Part shown: positions 1 to 9,062 of the stretch, in pieces
Layout of the letters: the number at the start of each line of letters is the position of its first letter
Position numbering within the stretch: the stretch's first letter is position 1
NCBI GenBank assembly: GCA_963707135.1
Contig: CAVPOY010000025.1
Location: 40,007-104,006 of the forward strand
DNA length: 64,000 bases
Direction: 5' to 3'
From: JBGSTR01 sp963707135
GTDB taxonomy: Bacteria; Pseudomonadota; Gammaproteobacteria; Chromatiales; Chromatiaceae
Program-made: the position numbers and the translations under genes
Notes under the pieces: generated by a model
The model's database searches: none
What the model saw: only the letters and a program-made list of their open reading frames with translations
What the model was told of the DNA's origin: nothing

Positions 1-800
1 CCGGCGACCGTGCTCCACAGCAGCGCCTCGTCCCAGAGCGCCCAGCCGTAGAGGGCGCCGAAGATCACGGCAAAGTAGCCGAAGATGGCAACCCGCGATG
101 CCGGGGCCAGGGTCAGCCCCTGGGTAAGAAACAGCTGGCCCAAGGTCGCGCATCCGGCGACACCGAAGAGCCAAAGGTAGCCCTGCGGACTCGGCGTGCG
201 CCAGGCCCAGGTCAGGGGCACGCTCGATACGACGGCCGCGCTCAATGAAAAGTAGAAAACGGTCCGTGTGGGTGGCTCGGTTCGAGCCAATCGGCGCACT
301 GTGACCTTCGCCAGCGCCGCGAACAGCCCGCCCAGGACCGCTACGGCGGCGACGGGTGATACTCCGTGAAGACCCGGGTGCAGGATCAGAAGCACGCCCC
401 CGAATCCCAACGCGAGGGCGGCCCAAATGTACCTGCTTAGCGCCTCACCGAGCCAGATCAACGCGATTAAGGGCATGAATACGGGCGCGGTCAGCTTCAA
501 CAGCATCGCATCCGCGAGCGGCATGTGGGCGATGGCGTAGTAGAAGCAGTACATGGCCGCGACTCCGGCGAGTCCGCGTAGCAGGTGCAGGTGCGCGACC
601 CTTGTCGCGACACCCTGAATTCCCCTCCGGTGCAGATAGGGCGTAAGGAGCAGCAGTCCGATCAGGTTGCGAACGAAGACGATGACCTCATTCGGAAGCT
701 CCGTCGCGGCGAAGCGCACGGCGACCCCCATCGATGCGAACATCAGCTCACCCAAAACGACAAACAAGGCGGCGGCGACGATCTGGTTCGGGTGTGGCAT
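1..800 (-). CDS. EamA/DMT-family transporter (partial, 3' end beyond left edge)
   Basis: The reverse strand is open from an ATG at 800 to the window edge, giving 266 codons without a stop. The protein is a chain of hydrophobic helices with the two-fold pattern of the drug/metabolite transporter superfamily (EamA domains). An N-terminal helix is followed by a short charged stretch with RNLIGLLLL, then HLLRGLAGVAAMYCFYYAIAHMPLADA, which is the classic EamA region, then the repeat half ending near TLAPASRVAIFGYFAVIFGALYGW. Such proteins are inner-membrane carriers for small metabolites; the substrate cannot be told. Only a few tens of C-terminal residues are missing if it has the usual 290-310 residues. 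It is divergent from the OmpA-like gene across a 370-bp gap. Confidence 0.85.
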   Translation of the reverse strand, partial: MPHPNQIVAAALFVVLGELMFASMGVAVRFAATELPNEVIVFVRNLIGLLLLTPYLHRRGIQGVATRVAHLHLLRGLAGVAAMYCFYYAIAHMPLADAMLLKLTAPVFMPLIALIWLGEALSRYIWAALALGFGGVLLILHPGLHGVSPVAAVAVLGGLFAALAKVTVRRLARTEPPTRTVFYFSLSAAVVSSVPLTWAWRTPSPQGYLWLFGVAGCATLGQLFLTQGLTLAPASRVAIFGYFAVIFGALYGWALWDEALLWSTVA

Positions 801-948
801 GTTGGCGTCAAGGCTGCCAATGTAGCGTAATTGCAACAAACGGTCGTTTCGGACCGCCGTTCAGGGTCACTACGGGTCACCGCTTCCCGCCGGAAGTGTT
901 GTGCTGGCGGAACGTTCGTTGTAAATATGCTGCGTCGATAGAAAAAAG

Positions 949-979
949 TTGCACTTTTGTTCTATATGTAGGCTAAAAT
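949..979 (+). promoter_or_regulatory. Candidate sigma-70 promoter for the OmpA-like gene
   Basis: TTGCAC at 949-954 and TAAAAT at 974-979 sit 19 bases apart in a locally AT-rich patch inside the 370-bp gap 801-1170. The spacing is longer than ideal. If used, it gives a leader of about 185 nt. Nothing else recognisable was seen in this gap, apart from a weak AGAC/GTCT hairpin with a T-rich tail near 1070-1100. Confidence 0.35.
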
Positions 980-1170
980 ATCGGTGTCAGAGTCTTCCGT
1001 CACCGCGAACCGAATTGAAACCGGGTCCTACAGACAAATTATCGGGGGAAGGAACCTGGACATGCTCTAGAAAGACGGAAAAGTCTGTTGTTTTTGTGTA
1101 ACACATGCCTGTAGGTTCCAACTGCGTCCCCGAACGAACTTCCTCAACCCATCTGCACAGGAAACGAGAG

Positions 1171-1782
1171 ATGCGAAAAGAAACGAAAAACTTCCGAGTC
1201 GCCACCCTGGCCGCCCCGCTGGCGCTTGCCGTGGCCCTTACCGCCGCCTTCGGTGCGAACGCCGAAGTGTATGACAAGAACTACTGGTCCGCGCAGCCGG
1301 ACGGTACCGCCTGGGTAAACAGCGCGGGCGAGTGCTGGCAGAGCGAAGACGGTCCCAACAGCCTGGAACCCTGTGTTGTTGCCGAGGTGGCTCCGCCGCT
1401 GGTCCTGCGGCTCCAGTATGAGCTCGACAAGTACCGGATCGAGAACATCACCAATCCGGATGCGCTTCAGGATCTGGACAACTACATCGAACAAGTCAAG
1501 CAAACCCCGCGCGATGAGATGCTGACCATCGTCGGCCATACCGACAAGCTGGGCAGCTTCGAGCACAACATGGTGCTGAGCGAGAACCGCGCGATGGGCA
1601 TCCGGGACTACATGGTCGATCGCGGTATCAACCCGGATCGCATTCAGTCGGTGACCGGAGTTGGCTGGGAGGGCGGTCAGTACGACGTCGGTCCGGACGG
1701 CACTCAGATCGACCTTGGCCCGCTGGAGAACAACCCATTCCGGCGCCGCACGGTCGTGACCGAGATCGTTCCTCCGAAGTAG
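1171..1782 (+). CDS. OmpA-family outer membrane protein
   Basis: A 203-residue envelope protein. The start at 1171 is chosen because it follows an AGGAAACGAGAG ribosome-binding region and opens a clear signal peptide (basic start, hydrophobic core ending ALTAAFGANA, cleavage near residue 30). An earlier in-frame ATG at 1105 has no such support. The mature N-terminus carries a short Cys-containing segment (GECWQ ... EPCVV), which may form a disulfide. The C-terminal half is an OmpA peptidoglycan-binding domain: IVGHTDKLGS, NMVLSENRAMGIRDYM and the closing NNPFRRRTVV. There is no beta-barrel, so this is the short OmpA/C-terminal type that tethers the outer membrane to peptidoglycan. It is monocistronic, with hairpins downstream. 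Confidence 0.88.
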   Translation: MRKETKNFRVATLAAPLALAVALTAAFGANAEVYDKNYWSAQPDGTAWVNSAGECWQSEDGPNSLEPCVVAEVAPPLVLRLQYELDKYRIENITNPDALQDLDNYIEQVKQTPRDEMLTIVGHTDKLGSFEHNMVLSENRAMGIRDYMVDRGINPDRIQSVTGVGWEGGQYDVGPDGTQIDLGPLENNPFRRRTVVTEIVPPK

Positions 1783-1842
1783 TGGTCCAACGACCGTGCC
1801 CGCGCTGGGCCATCGGCCGCGACGCGGTATCTGGATGAGTTC

Positions 1843-1872
1843 GGCCGGCGTGTCGAGGTTGACACGCCGGCC
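1843..1872 (+). terminator. Perfect 12-bp hairpin after the OmpA-like gene
   Basis: GGCCGGCGTGTC (1843-1854), a six-base loop and the exact complement (1861-1872) lie 60 bases after the stop codon. There is no T-run after the stem, so it may slow polymerase or protect the 3' end rather than terminate fully. Confidence 0.55.
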
Positions 1873-2049
1873 TTACCGGGAATTTGAATTTGTCATCTAG
1901 CCTCCTTGCGATGGGGGCGGAGTCGGTTCGCGCTGGTTAGGCGAGCATTGCGACAGATAGGGTCCAGGTAAGAGCCTTCGCCGGCGGTTACGACCCCCGG
2001 CGGGGCAAGGTCCATTAAGCTCCCTCCCCCCGACAGGGGCTTATGGAAG

Positions 2050-2084
2050 GGCCGGTCACGTTAGTTCGTGACCGGCCTTTTTTT
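2050..2084 (+). terminator. Strong rho-independent terminator reading rightwards
   Basis: GGCCGGTCACG (2050-2060), loop TTAGTT, CGTGACCGGCC (2067-2077) and seven Ts (2078-2084). The T-run is on the + strand, so it stops rightward transcripts. It abuts the purB stop codon on the other strand. It lies 270 bases after the OmpA-like stop, so it ends either that transcript or a small RNA from 1873-2049. Confidence 0.8.
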
Positions 2085-3456
2085 ATATAGCGCGGGCGAG
2101 ACGCGCGGCGTCGCCGATATAGGTGGCGGGGCTGAGCGCCTTGAGCTCTTCTCTGGCGTACCCGGGAATCTCAAGCTGGTCGACGAAGGCTGCAAGCGCA
2201 GCAACGCCGATTTGCTGGCCGCGGGTCAACTCTTTGAGCCTTTCGTAGGGCTTTTCGACCCCGTAGCGACGCATCAGGGTCTGAATGGGCTCCGCGAGCA
2301 CCTCCCAGTTGGCATCGAGGTCCGCGGCAAGCCGCGCAGGGTCCACCTCGAGCTTGTCGAGCCCCCGAAGCACCGACTGCAGGGCGATGCTGGTGTGGGC
2401 GATGCCGACGCCGAGATTGCGCAGCACCGTGGAGTCGGTGAGGTCACGCTGCCAACGCGAGATCGGCAGCTTTGCGGCGAGGTGCTCCAGGACCGCGTTG
2501 GCGACACCGAGATTGCCCTCCGCGTTCTCGAAGTCGATAGGGTTGACCTTGTGCGGCATGGTCGATGAGCCGACCTCGCCTGCAACCGCCTGCTGCTTGA
2601 AGTAGCCGAGCGAGATGTATCCCCAGACGTCGCGGCAAAAATCCAGCAGCACGTTGTTGAAGCGAACGAGGGCGTCGAACAGTTCCGCCATGTAGTCATG
2701 TGGCTCGATCTGTATCGTGTAGGGGTTCCAGGTGAGCCCCAGCGACTCGACGAAGTCGCGGGAGAAGCAGGGCCAGTCGACCTGTGGGTAGGCGACCACA
2801 TGGGCGTTGTAATTTCCGACCGCACCGTTGATCTTGCCCAGCAATTCCACGGAGGCGACACACTCGCGCTGCCTGCGCAGGCGATGCACCACGTTCGCCA
2901 TCTCCTTTCCGAGCGTGGTCGGAGACGCGGGCTGACCGTGAGTACGTGAAAGCATCGGGACCTCCGCGTACCTGTGGGCCAGGTCGCGGACGGCGGCGAT
3001 AACCTCATCCATCGGCGGCATCAGGACCTGACCGCGTCCCTCGCGGATCATCAGGGCATGGGCAAGATTATTGATGTCCTCGGAGGTGCAGGCGAAATGG
3101 ATGAACTCGCTGACCGCCTCGAGTTCGGCATTACCGGCGATCCGTTCTTTAAGGAAGTATTCGATCGCCTTGACGTCATGATTCGTCGTTCGTTCGATGT
3201 TCTTGACCCGCTGCGCATCCTCGACCTGAAAATTCGAGGCAATACCTTCGAGTAGATTCAGGGCATGGCCGGAAAGCTCGGGTACCTCTGGAATCTGCGG
3301 GTTTCTGGCGAGTGCCTGAAGCCAGCGTACCTCGACCAGGACGCGATGACGGATAAGTCCGAACTCGCTGAAAATGGCTCGAAGGTCGGCGGTTTTGGAC
3401 CCGTATCGGCCATCGACCGGCGATACGGCTGTAAGCGGGGAGAGTTCCATATTCAT
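2083..3456 (-). CDS. purB: Adenylosuccinate lyase
   Basis: A 457-residue cytoplasmic enzyme of the fumarase/aspartase superfamily. It removes fumarate from succinyl-AICAR and from adenylosuccinate in purine synthesis. The start MNMELSPLTAVSPVDGRYG matches the gammaproteobacterial PurB N-terminus and has AGGAG just upstream (3461-3465), so a longer reading frame to 3684 is rejected; the second Met at 3450 is also possible. The superfamily signature GSSTMPHKVNPIDFEN is near residue 295, and the substrate-binding SRTHGQPASPTTLGKE is near residue 170. Length equals the E. coli enzyme. In enteric bacteria purB follows mnmA-hflD directly; here acnA and two other genes separate them. Confidence 0.96.
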   Translation of the reverse strand: MNMELSPLTAVSPVDGRYGSKTADLRAIFSEFGLIRHRVLVEVRWLQALARNPQIPEVPELSGHALNLLEGIASNFQVEDAQRVKNIERTTNHDVKAIEYFLKERIAGNAELEAVSEFIHFACTSEDINNLAHALMIREGRGQVLMPPMDEVIAAVRDLAHRYAEVPMLSRTHGQPASPTTLGKEMANVVHRLRRQRECVASVELLGKINGAVGNYNAHVVAYPQVDWPCFSRDFVESLGLTWNPYTIQIEPHDYMAELFDALVRFNNVLLDFCRDVWGYISLGYFKQQAVAGEVGSSTMPHKVNPIDFENAEGNLGVANAVLEHLAAKLPISRWQRDLTDSTVLRNLGVGIAHTSIALQSVLRGLDKLEVDPARLAADLDANWEVLAEPIQTLMRRYGVEKPYERLKELTRGQQIGVAALAAFVDQLEIPGYAREELKALSPATYIGDAARLARAI

Positions 3457-3622
3457 GGGGCTCCTGGGGCGAAGGTCACTTGGTGTAGTGCCGCTGGCGA
3501 TGCCGAGGGCGGGCCGCCCGAAGGCTGCCCTATGCCTGCCCGCAACGCAACATCCGGGGACGGACAACAGGTGTAATCTGACCGCGACCGGGGCGTCTCG
3601 TCTCCTGCATGTACAGCTCAAC

Positions 3623-4339
3623 TCAGCGATGCCAGATCTGAGTACCGTCGGCATTAAGAGCGGCCCATTTTCGGCGCGCCGCATAGTCTATAACGGCGTA
3701 GGCGAACAGACAGATCCCGATCATCTCGAGGGTTTCCTCCATTCCGACGAGCGCACTGTAAGTCGGGTTCATCCATTTTCCCGCAGCATCCAAAGGCCCC
3801 TCGAGCATCTCGAATCCAATCGCGGCCCCGACGTATGTGGCCCCGGAGGCCAGAAACAGCACGGCGGTTCTTCGAGGCAGGTGCAGCAGGAACTTCAGAT
3901 AGGCTAGACCCATGGCGGCAACTAAGAGCCCGGCGGGGATGATCCAGCCGTAATAGAAGGGGCCGTCGTCTGTTGGCATCAGACGCTGCATAGGCCCCAT
4001 GGCTCTTTCGTGAAGTTGGAACCACTCGTCTAGCGACAGATAAAGGAAAGCGGCCGACAGCATGGACCAGTGAATGACGTAGTCCCCAGCTTCACGGTGT
4101 ATCTGCCATGCCAGGATAGCGAGCAGAACGGACGTGAATAGCAGCAGCGTCGATGACCAGAACGTCGGTAGGTTCTGCTCGTACTCCAGGTTAAAGAACT
4201 CGTTCAAAGTTGATGTCTGTCCTTCCGCGGCATGGAAACGAATAATTTCCACGACGCCATGGCTGACCGCCATCAGGAACGTTATCAGCAGCGTTGCGCG
4301 CAGAATCGACCGTCCGCGCAGGGTTATCGCTATTGGCAT
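3623..4339 (-). CDS. Polytopic membrane protein with conserved acidic/His motifs
   Basis: 238 residues with about six predicted transmembrane helices and no signal peptide apart from the first helix. I do not recognise a named function. Charged residues sit at or within helices in a pattern typical of a conserved site: LDEWFQLHE (residues about 103-111), GFEMLEG (about 174-180) and EETLEMIG (about 201-208). Such Asp/Glu/His clusters in membrane proteins can bind metals, but this is only an inference. It starts nine bases after the stop of the CelD-like acetyltransferase gene, so the two are almost surely co-transcribed. A role in modifying a lipid-linked or surface glycan is possible. Confidence 0.7.
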   Translation of the reverse strand: MPIAITLRGRSILRATLLITFLMAVSHGVVEIIRFHAAEGQTSTLNEFFNLEYEQNLPTFWSSTLLLFTSVLLAILAWQIHREAGDYVIHWSMLSAAFLYLSLDEWFQLHERAMGPMQRLMPTDDGPFYYGWIIPAGLLVAAMGLAYLKFLLHLPRRTAVLFLASGATYVGAAIGFEMLEGPLDAAGKWMNPTYSALVGMEETLEMIGICLFAYAVIDYAARRKWAALNADGTQIWHR

Positions 4340-4348
4340 TAGTGCTTC

Positions 4349-5584
4349 CTAGATTTTCAATCCGCGGTGTACGTATTCGAGCAGACCGAGTCGTGCCAGT
4401 GCACCGATCAGCGGTGATCGGGGAAACACGACCGCGTTAAACAGGGGCCGGGGGACTGTCTGCCATTTATGGTGCCAATCGAGATCGGTCATCATATTGA
4501 CCTCGTCGACATCGCTAGACTCGATTGCCTCCGAGATAACCCGGTCCATCAGCAAATTACCCGGCGAGCAGAACCGGTAATTGTCGTCAAAACCGATCTT
4601 GACAAGATTCAGTATACGGTTAATTAGCACGGCATACTGTCCGGCGATGGTCTTGCCGTCGGCCTCCAGGAAATTCCATACCATCCACCCGTGCCGGGTC
4701 ATCGCCTGGGCAATCTCCGTGAGCATGTCCAGGTCCGCGGGGCGGGCCTTCACGGAGCTCTGCTCGCTTCCCTTCCAATTACGGTTTTCAACCTCGATGA
4801 ATTCCGTTAAACACTCGTTCAGGGAGCGTTCCTGCTCCCGCACCCGATAGCGCACGTCGGGCAATTTTTCGAGCCTTCTCCCGTTCTTCTTCAAGTAACG
4901 CCGCAGGTTCGAAGACATTCCTGCCGCATACTCTGCGCGCGTTTTCGGCAGCGGGACCGAGTTTTCATTCGAGACATAATGGGTAGAGACCCACAGCGCG
5001 TCCGATGTGCGCGCCAACCTCATCGGTGTCGAGACCTCCGGTACCAGCCTGAATAGGACGACGGGCGTAGTTCGGGGGATATGATTCAGATAGTCGACGA
5101 AGGTCGCAAGAATATCCTCGCGTCCCGGTTGCGTCAGGCAATCGGCTCCACTGGTGTGGTAAATGCTGCTCGGGAGCTGAAACGGCGTGAGCCGGAGTCC
5201 GGCTAGGGAATAGCATTTCCCGGTCACCAGGGGCAGGACGCCGACCAGCCGAGCGCCGTCATAGGCGAAAAGGCAGAGCCAGTTCTCGCGGGGACGCAAC
5301 TGATGCTTGAGGTAAGCCGTGATCCAGGTATATGACAGCACCGGTGCCGAGCGTCCTGACTGCAGCAGCAATTCATCCCAGGCTTCGGCGCGCTCGGCCA
5401 GTTCAGGCAGCGTCCGGACGTCGGACAACCGAATTCCCGGGGGCGGGATGTAGTTCCAGTCCGTGGGCAGGCGAAAGGGCCTCGCCAGTGACTTGGCCAG
5501 CGACTTCAAGGTTGTTCTTCCGCCGTAACTGGCGCGGTGCCCGTCGGAGGTGCCGAACCGATAGATTACCGCTGATCGGCGCAA
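4349..5584 (-). CDS. CelD/BcsL-like GNAT-family N-acetyltransferase
   Basis: About 411 residues, related to the GNAT proteins near cellulose and exopolysaccharide genes (CelD/BcsL, FemAB-like fold). An N-terminal half (about 50-200) has WDELLLQSG, YTWITAYLKHQL and LPLV. The second GNAT half has SSNLRRYLKKNGRRLEK (about 225-241), FIEVENRNWKGSEQSS and a C-terminal region with QYAVLINRILNLVKIGFDDNYRFCSPGNLL. These are the acyl-CoA-fold signatures of the family. The extreme start is uncertain: the frame opens with TTG at 5584 and no ATG or GTG lies in frame in the first 50 codons; another TTG about 26 codons in is possible. It is followed at once by the membrane protein gene at 4339. Confidence 0.75.
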   Translation of the reverse strand: MRRSAVIYRFGTSDGHRASYGGRTTLKSLAKSLARPFRLPTDWNYIPPPGIRLSDVRTLPELAERAEAWDELLLQSGRSAPVLSYTWITAYLKHQLRPRENWLCLFAYDGARLVGVLPLVTGKCYSLAGLRLTPFQLPSSIYHTSGADCLTQPGREDILATFVDYLNHIPRTTPVVLFRLVPEVSTPMRLARTSDALWVSTHYVSNENSVPLPKTRAEYAAGMSSNLRRYLKKNGRRLEKLPDVRYRVREQERSLNECLTEFIEVENRNWKGSEQSSVKARPADLDMLTEIAQAMTRHGWMVWNFLEADGKTIAGQYAVLINRILNLVKIGFDDNYRFCSPGNLLMDRVISEAIESSDVDEVNMMTDLDWHHKWQTVPRPLFNAVVFPRSPLIGALARLGLLEYVHRGLKI

Positions 5585-5598
5585 ACGGGGAGTGGGGC

Positions 5599-5620
5599 GC
5601 CCCGCCGATGCGGGCGGGGC
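5599..5620 (-). terminator. GC-rich hairpin after acnA
   Basis: GCCCCGCC (5599-5606), a six-base loop and GGCGGGGC (5613-5620) lie about 22 bases after the acnA stop. No T-run follows in the leftward direction, so termination is uncertain. Confidence 0.4.
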
Positions 5621-5642
5621 CTGGTTTTCTGGGGCCGTTGGG

Positions 5643-8303
5643 TCAGGCCGCGAGCTTTCGCAGAACGTAGTGGAGTATGCCGCCGTTGCGGTAGTAGTCC
5701 ACCTCGTTCGGGGTGTCGATGCGGACCTTGGCCTGGAAAGTCGTCACCGGTCCATCGTCGTCGGTGGCCCTGACTTCCACCTGTTTGGCCTCGCCGTTGT
5801 CGAGGCCGACGATGTCGAAGGTCTCGGTGCCTTTGAGCCCCAGCGACGCGGCGTTCTCGCCGTTCGCGAACTCCAGTGGGAGGATCCCCATTCCGACTAG
5901 ATTGGAACGGTGTATGCGCTCGTAGCTCTCGGCGATGACGGCACGCACGCCGAGCAGCCTCGGGCCTTTTGCAGCCCAGTCGCGCGATGACCCGGACCCG
6001 TACTCCTTGCCTGCGATTACGATCGCCGGTACTCCTTCGGCCTGATATTTCATGGCGGCGTCGTAGATCGACATCTGTTCTGCGCTCGGCTGATGCAGCG
6101 TCACACCCCCTTCGGTCCCGGGTGCCAGTAGATTGCGCAGTCGGATGTTGGCAAAGGTGCCCCTCATCATGACCTCATGGTTACCGCGGCGGCTTCCCAG
6201 GCTGTTGAAATCCTTGGGTGAAACCCCTTTTTCAATCAGATATCGGCCGGCAGGTGAATCGGGTTTTATGGAACCTGCGGGTGAAATGTGATCGGTCGTG
6301 ATGGAGTCCCCAAGCAACGCGAGGCAGCGGGCGCCCGTAATGTCAGCGGCGGCGCCGACCTCCAGCGACATGCCCTGAAAGTAGGGCGGGTTCTTGATAT
6401 AGGTCGACTCCGGCCAATCATAGGTCTTGCTCGAGGCCGCGGCCAGCGACTGCCAGCGTGAGTCCCCGGCGAACACATCGGCATAGGCCGACCTGAACTC
6501 ATCGACGGTCACGTTCTCGGCGATGGCGCGGTTGATCTCGGCCTGAGTCGGCCAAATGTCTCGAAGATACACAGGGTTGCCATTGGCATCGGTGGCCAGC
6601 GGGTCTTTGTACGGGTCGAGGTCGATGCGTCCGGCGATGGCGTAGGCGACTACCAGCGGCGGGCTCGCCAGGTAGTTCATCCGGACTTCCGCGTGGACCC
6701 GGCCCTCGAAGTTCCGATTTCCGGACAGGATCGAGACCGCGCAGAGGTCGTTCTCGGCGATCGCTCTGGAAACCGGCTCCGGAAGCGGGCCGGTGTTGCC
6801 GATGCAGACCGTGCAGCCGTAGCCTACGTTGTGGAACCCGAGCGCCTTTAAGGGTTCTACGAGTCCGGCCCGCTCCAGGTAACGTGTCACGGCCATCGAT
6901 CCCGGACCGAGCGAGGTCTTTACCCAGGGGGCGGCCTTGAGGCCCAGGCTTGCGGCTTTCTTGGCCACCAGCCCCGCCGCCAGCATCACGCTGGGATTCG
7001 ACGTGTTGGTGCAGGACGTGATGGCGGCGATGACGATCGAGCCGTCGGAGATCTCGACCTGTTGCCCGCCGATTAGGGTCTTGGCGGGTCCGAGGTCCTT
7101 GAGCCCACGTTCCGCCTTCAGCGCGGCCAGCGCCTTGGGGAAGTGTCCGGCCATATCGGTCAGCGGGACGCGGTCCTGGGGACGTTTCGGGCCGGCGAGC
7201 GAGGGCACCACGTCGCCGAGGTCGAGCGCCACGGTCTCGGAGTAGTCGGCCTCCGCCGCGTCCGCGGTATGGAAGACACCCTGCGCCTTGCAATAGGCCT
7301 CGACCAGCGCGATCTGATCCTCGTCGCGGCCGGTGAGGCGCAGGTAGTCCAGCGTAATCTGATCGATCGGGAATAGACCGCAGGTGGCACCGTACTCGGG
7401 GCTCATATTGGCAATCGTGGCGCGCTCCCCCATTGGCAGCGAGCTTATGGCCGGTCCGTAGAAGTCGACGAACTTGCCGACGACACCGTGCTTGCGGAGC
7501 ATGTCGACGACGGTCAAAACGAGGTCCGTTGCCGTCACCCCTTCCTTCAACGAGCCGGTCAGTCTGAAGCCCACGACCTTGGGCACCAGCATGGACACTG
7601 GCTGGCCGAGCATCGACGCCTCCGCCTCGATGCCGCCGACACCCCAGCCCAACACGCCGATGCCGTTGACCATGGTGGTATGCGAATCGGTGCCGACGCA
7701 GGTGTCGAAGTACGCCTGAGTTCGGTCGCCGAGCTCGTTGGGGAATACGACGCGCGACAGATACTCGACGTTGACCTGATGAACGATCCCGGTGTCCGGG
7801 GGGACCACCTTGAACCCGTCCAGGGCGTTCTGTCCCCATTTCAGGAACTTGTAGCGCTCCTGGTTGCGCTCGAACTCCAGCTCGGCGTTCAACGCAAAGG
7901 CCTCGTCGGATCCGAAATGGTCGACCTGCACCGAGTGGTCGATGACCAGCTCGGCGGGCTGCAGCGGGTTGATCCGCGCGGGATCGCCTCCGAGGGCCTG
8001 CATCGCGTCACGCATGGCCGCCAGGTCCACGACGGCCGGGACACCGGTGAAGTCCTGCATCAGGACCCGGGCCGGACGGTACTGGATCTCCTTGGACGGC
8101 TCGGCCTGGGGGTCCCAGTCGGCAAGGGCCTGGATGTCCCCACGGGTGACGGTCTCCCCATCCTCGCACCGCAGCAGATTCTCGAGCAGGATCTTCAGGG
8201 AGAAGGGCAGGCGCCCGCTGCCCGGGACCGCCGCGAGCCGGTAAATCTCGAAGTCCTTGCCGGCGACATTGAGGGTGGACTTGGCATCAAAGCTGTTTGT
8301 CAT
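5643..8303 (-). CDS. acnA: Aconitate hydratase A
   Basis: An 886-residue [4Fe-4S] hydro-lyase that interconverts citrate and isocitrate in the TCA cycle; icd for the next step lies 2.3 kb away. The AcnA/IRP-type layout is intact: N-terminal domains 1-3 with YFDTCVGTDSHTTMVNG (about 200), cluster ligands in SCTNTSNPSVM (about 430) and GCTVCIGN (about 500), and the swivelling C-terminal domain with LLGDSITTDHISPAGSI and the substrate-arginine segment EYGSGSSRDWAAKGP (about 770-785). The ATG start is the natural N-terminus of the family. It is flanked by gaps on both sides, so it is probably its own transcription unit. It sits between hflD and purB, which are neighbours in many relatives. Confidence 0.96.
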   Translation of the reverse strand: MTNSFDAKSTLNVAGKDFEIYRLAAVPGSGRLPFSLKILLENLLRCEDGETVTRGDIQALADWDPQAEPSKEIQYRPARVLMQDFTGVPAVVDLAAMRDAMQALGGDPARINPLQPAELVIDHSVQVDHFGSDEAFALNAELEFERNQERYKFLKWGQNALDGFKVVPPDTGIVHQVNVEYLSRVVFPNELGDRTQAYFDTCVGTDSHTTMVNGIGVLGWGVGGIEAEASMLGQPVSMLVPKVVGFRLTGSLKEGVTATDLVLTVVDMLRKHGVVGKFVDFYGPAISSLPMGERATIANMSPEYGATCGLFPIDQITLDYLRLTGRDEDQIALVEAYCKAQGVFHTADAAEADYSETVALDLGDVVPSLAGPKRPQDRVPLTDMAGHFPKALAALKAERGLKDLGPAKTLIGGQQVEISDGSIVIAAITSCTNTSNPSVMLAAGLVAKKAASLGLKAAPWVKTSLGPGSMAVTRYLERAGLVEPLKALGFHNVGYGCTVCIGNTGPLPEPVSRAIAENDLCAVSILSGNRNFEGRVHAEVRMNYLASPPLVVAYAIAGRIDLDPYKDPLATDANGNPVYLRDIWPTQAEINRAIAENVTVDEFRSAYADVFAGDSRWQSLAAASSKTYDWPESTYIKNPPYFQGMSLEVGAAADITGARCLALLGDSITTDHISPAGSIKPDSPAGRYLIEKGVSPKDFNSLGSRRGNHEVMMRGTFANIRLRNLLAPGTEGGVTLHQPSAEQMSIYDAAMKYQAEGVPAIVIAGKEYGSGSSRDWAAKGPRLLGVRAVIAESYERIHRSNLVGMGILPLEFANGENAASLGLKGTETFDIVGLDNGEAKQVEVRATDDDGPVTTFQAKVRIDTPNEVDYYRNGGILHYVLRKLAA

Positions 8304-8432
8304 GCGGCGGCTCCAGGGTGGGGGCTATATGATCTGAGAAGAACGGTCGGATTCTAGCGGGCGTGCCTCCACAGCGCTACGTGCTGCATTGCAATATAAA
8401 GGTTTGGGTACTTCCGGCCCGCCGGCGCGCGA

Positions 8433-9062
8433 TCAGGCGACCGATGTCTGATCGAGATAGCGGCGTGCATCATCGAGCAGGCGTTTGTGCCCGATTAGGA
8501 TCTGCAAACGTGTCGCGCCGACCTGGCGCCATAGCATTGCGGCACGGACAGCCCCGAGCAGAAGCGCTCGCACCCGGTTCTGGTTATCCGGGTTCTGCAG
8601 GTGCAGCGGCTCGCCGCGGACCACGACGCGCGGTTGTAGCTGACTGATCGTTTCACTGTAGATCCCCGCCAGATGAGCCAGAAGATTCGGATGGAGCAGC
8701 GCGAAGTGCTCGCGCTTGCTCGCCGCCTCCTGGATGCCTTGACCGATGCGAGCGAGCAGGTCCGGTCGGCGGGACAGGGCGCGCTCGAGCTTCAGGACGG
8801 ACACCACATGTCGCGTGAGCTCCAGGTCCCGCTCGGGTTTTCCGGTCAGCTGGGCGACGATCTGACGGGCGCCGTTGGCCAGTGCGCCGGGCTCACCGAA
8901 CACCGCCGGCACGCTCTCGGCATCGATCTGAAAAAGGCTGTAGATGCAGGGCTCCATCGCCGCCGCGTCGGCGCTGCCGGAGCGCGCTATCCGAAGCACA
9001 CAGTTGACGGCCTGATAGACGCCAGCCAGTGCGGTGACGCGGTCCATACTGTCGTGGGCCAT
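8433..9062 (-). CDS. hflD: High-frequency lysogenization protein HflD
   Basis: 209 residues, the usual length for HflD, an alpha-helical peripheral membrane protein known from E. coli, where it affects lambda CII stability. Its normal cellular job is unclear. Family marks are DRVTALAGVYQAVN near the start, an internal FGEPGALANGARQIVAQL, and the C-terminal NQNRVRALLLGAVRAAMLWRQVG. It lies downstream of mnmA on the same strand with a 218-base gap, keeping the mnmA-hflD pair seen across gammaproteobacteria. The gap holds no gene I can support. Confidence 0.92.
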   Translation of the reverse strand: MAHDSMDRVTALAGVYQAVNCVLRIARSGSADAAAMEPCIYSLFQIDAESVPAVFGEPGALANGARQIVAQLTGKPERDLELTRHVVSVLKLERALSRRPDLLARIGQGIQEAASKREHFALLHPNLLAHLAGIYSETISQLQPRVVVRGEPLHLQNPDNQNRVRALLLGAVRAAMLWRQVGATRLQILIGHKRLLDDARRYLDQTSVA

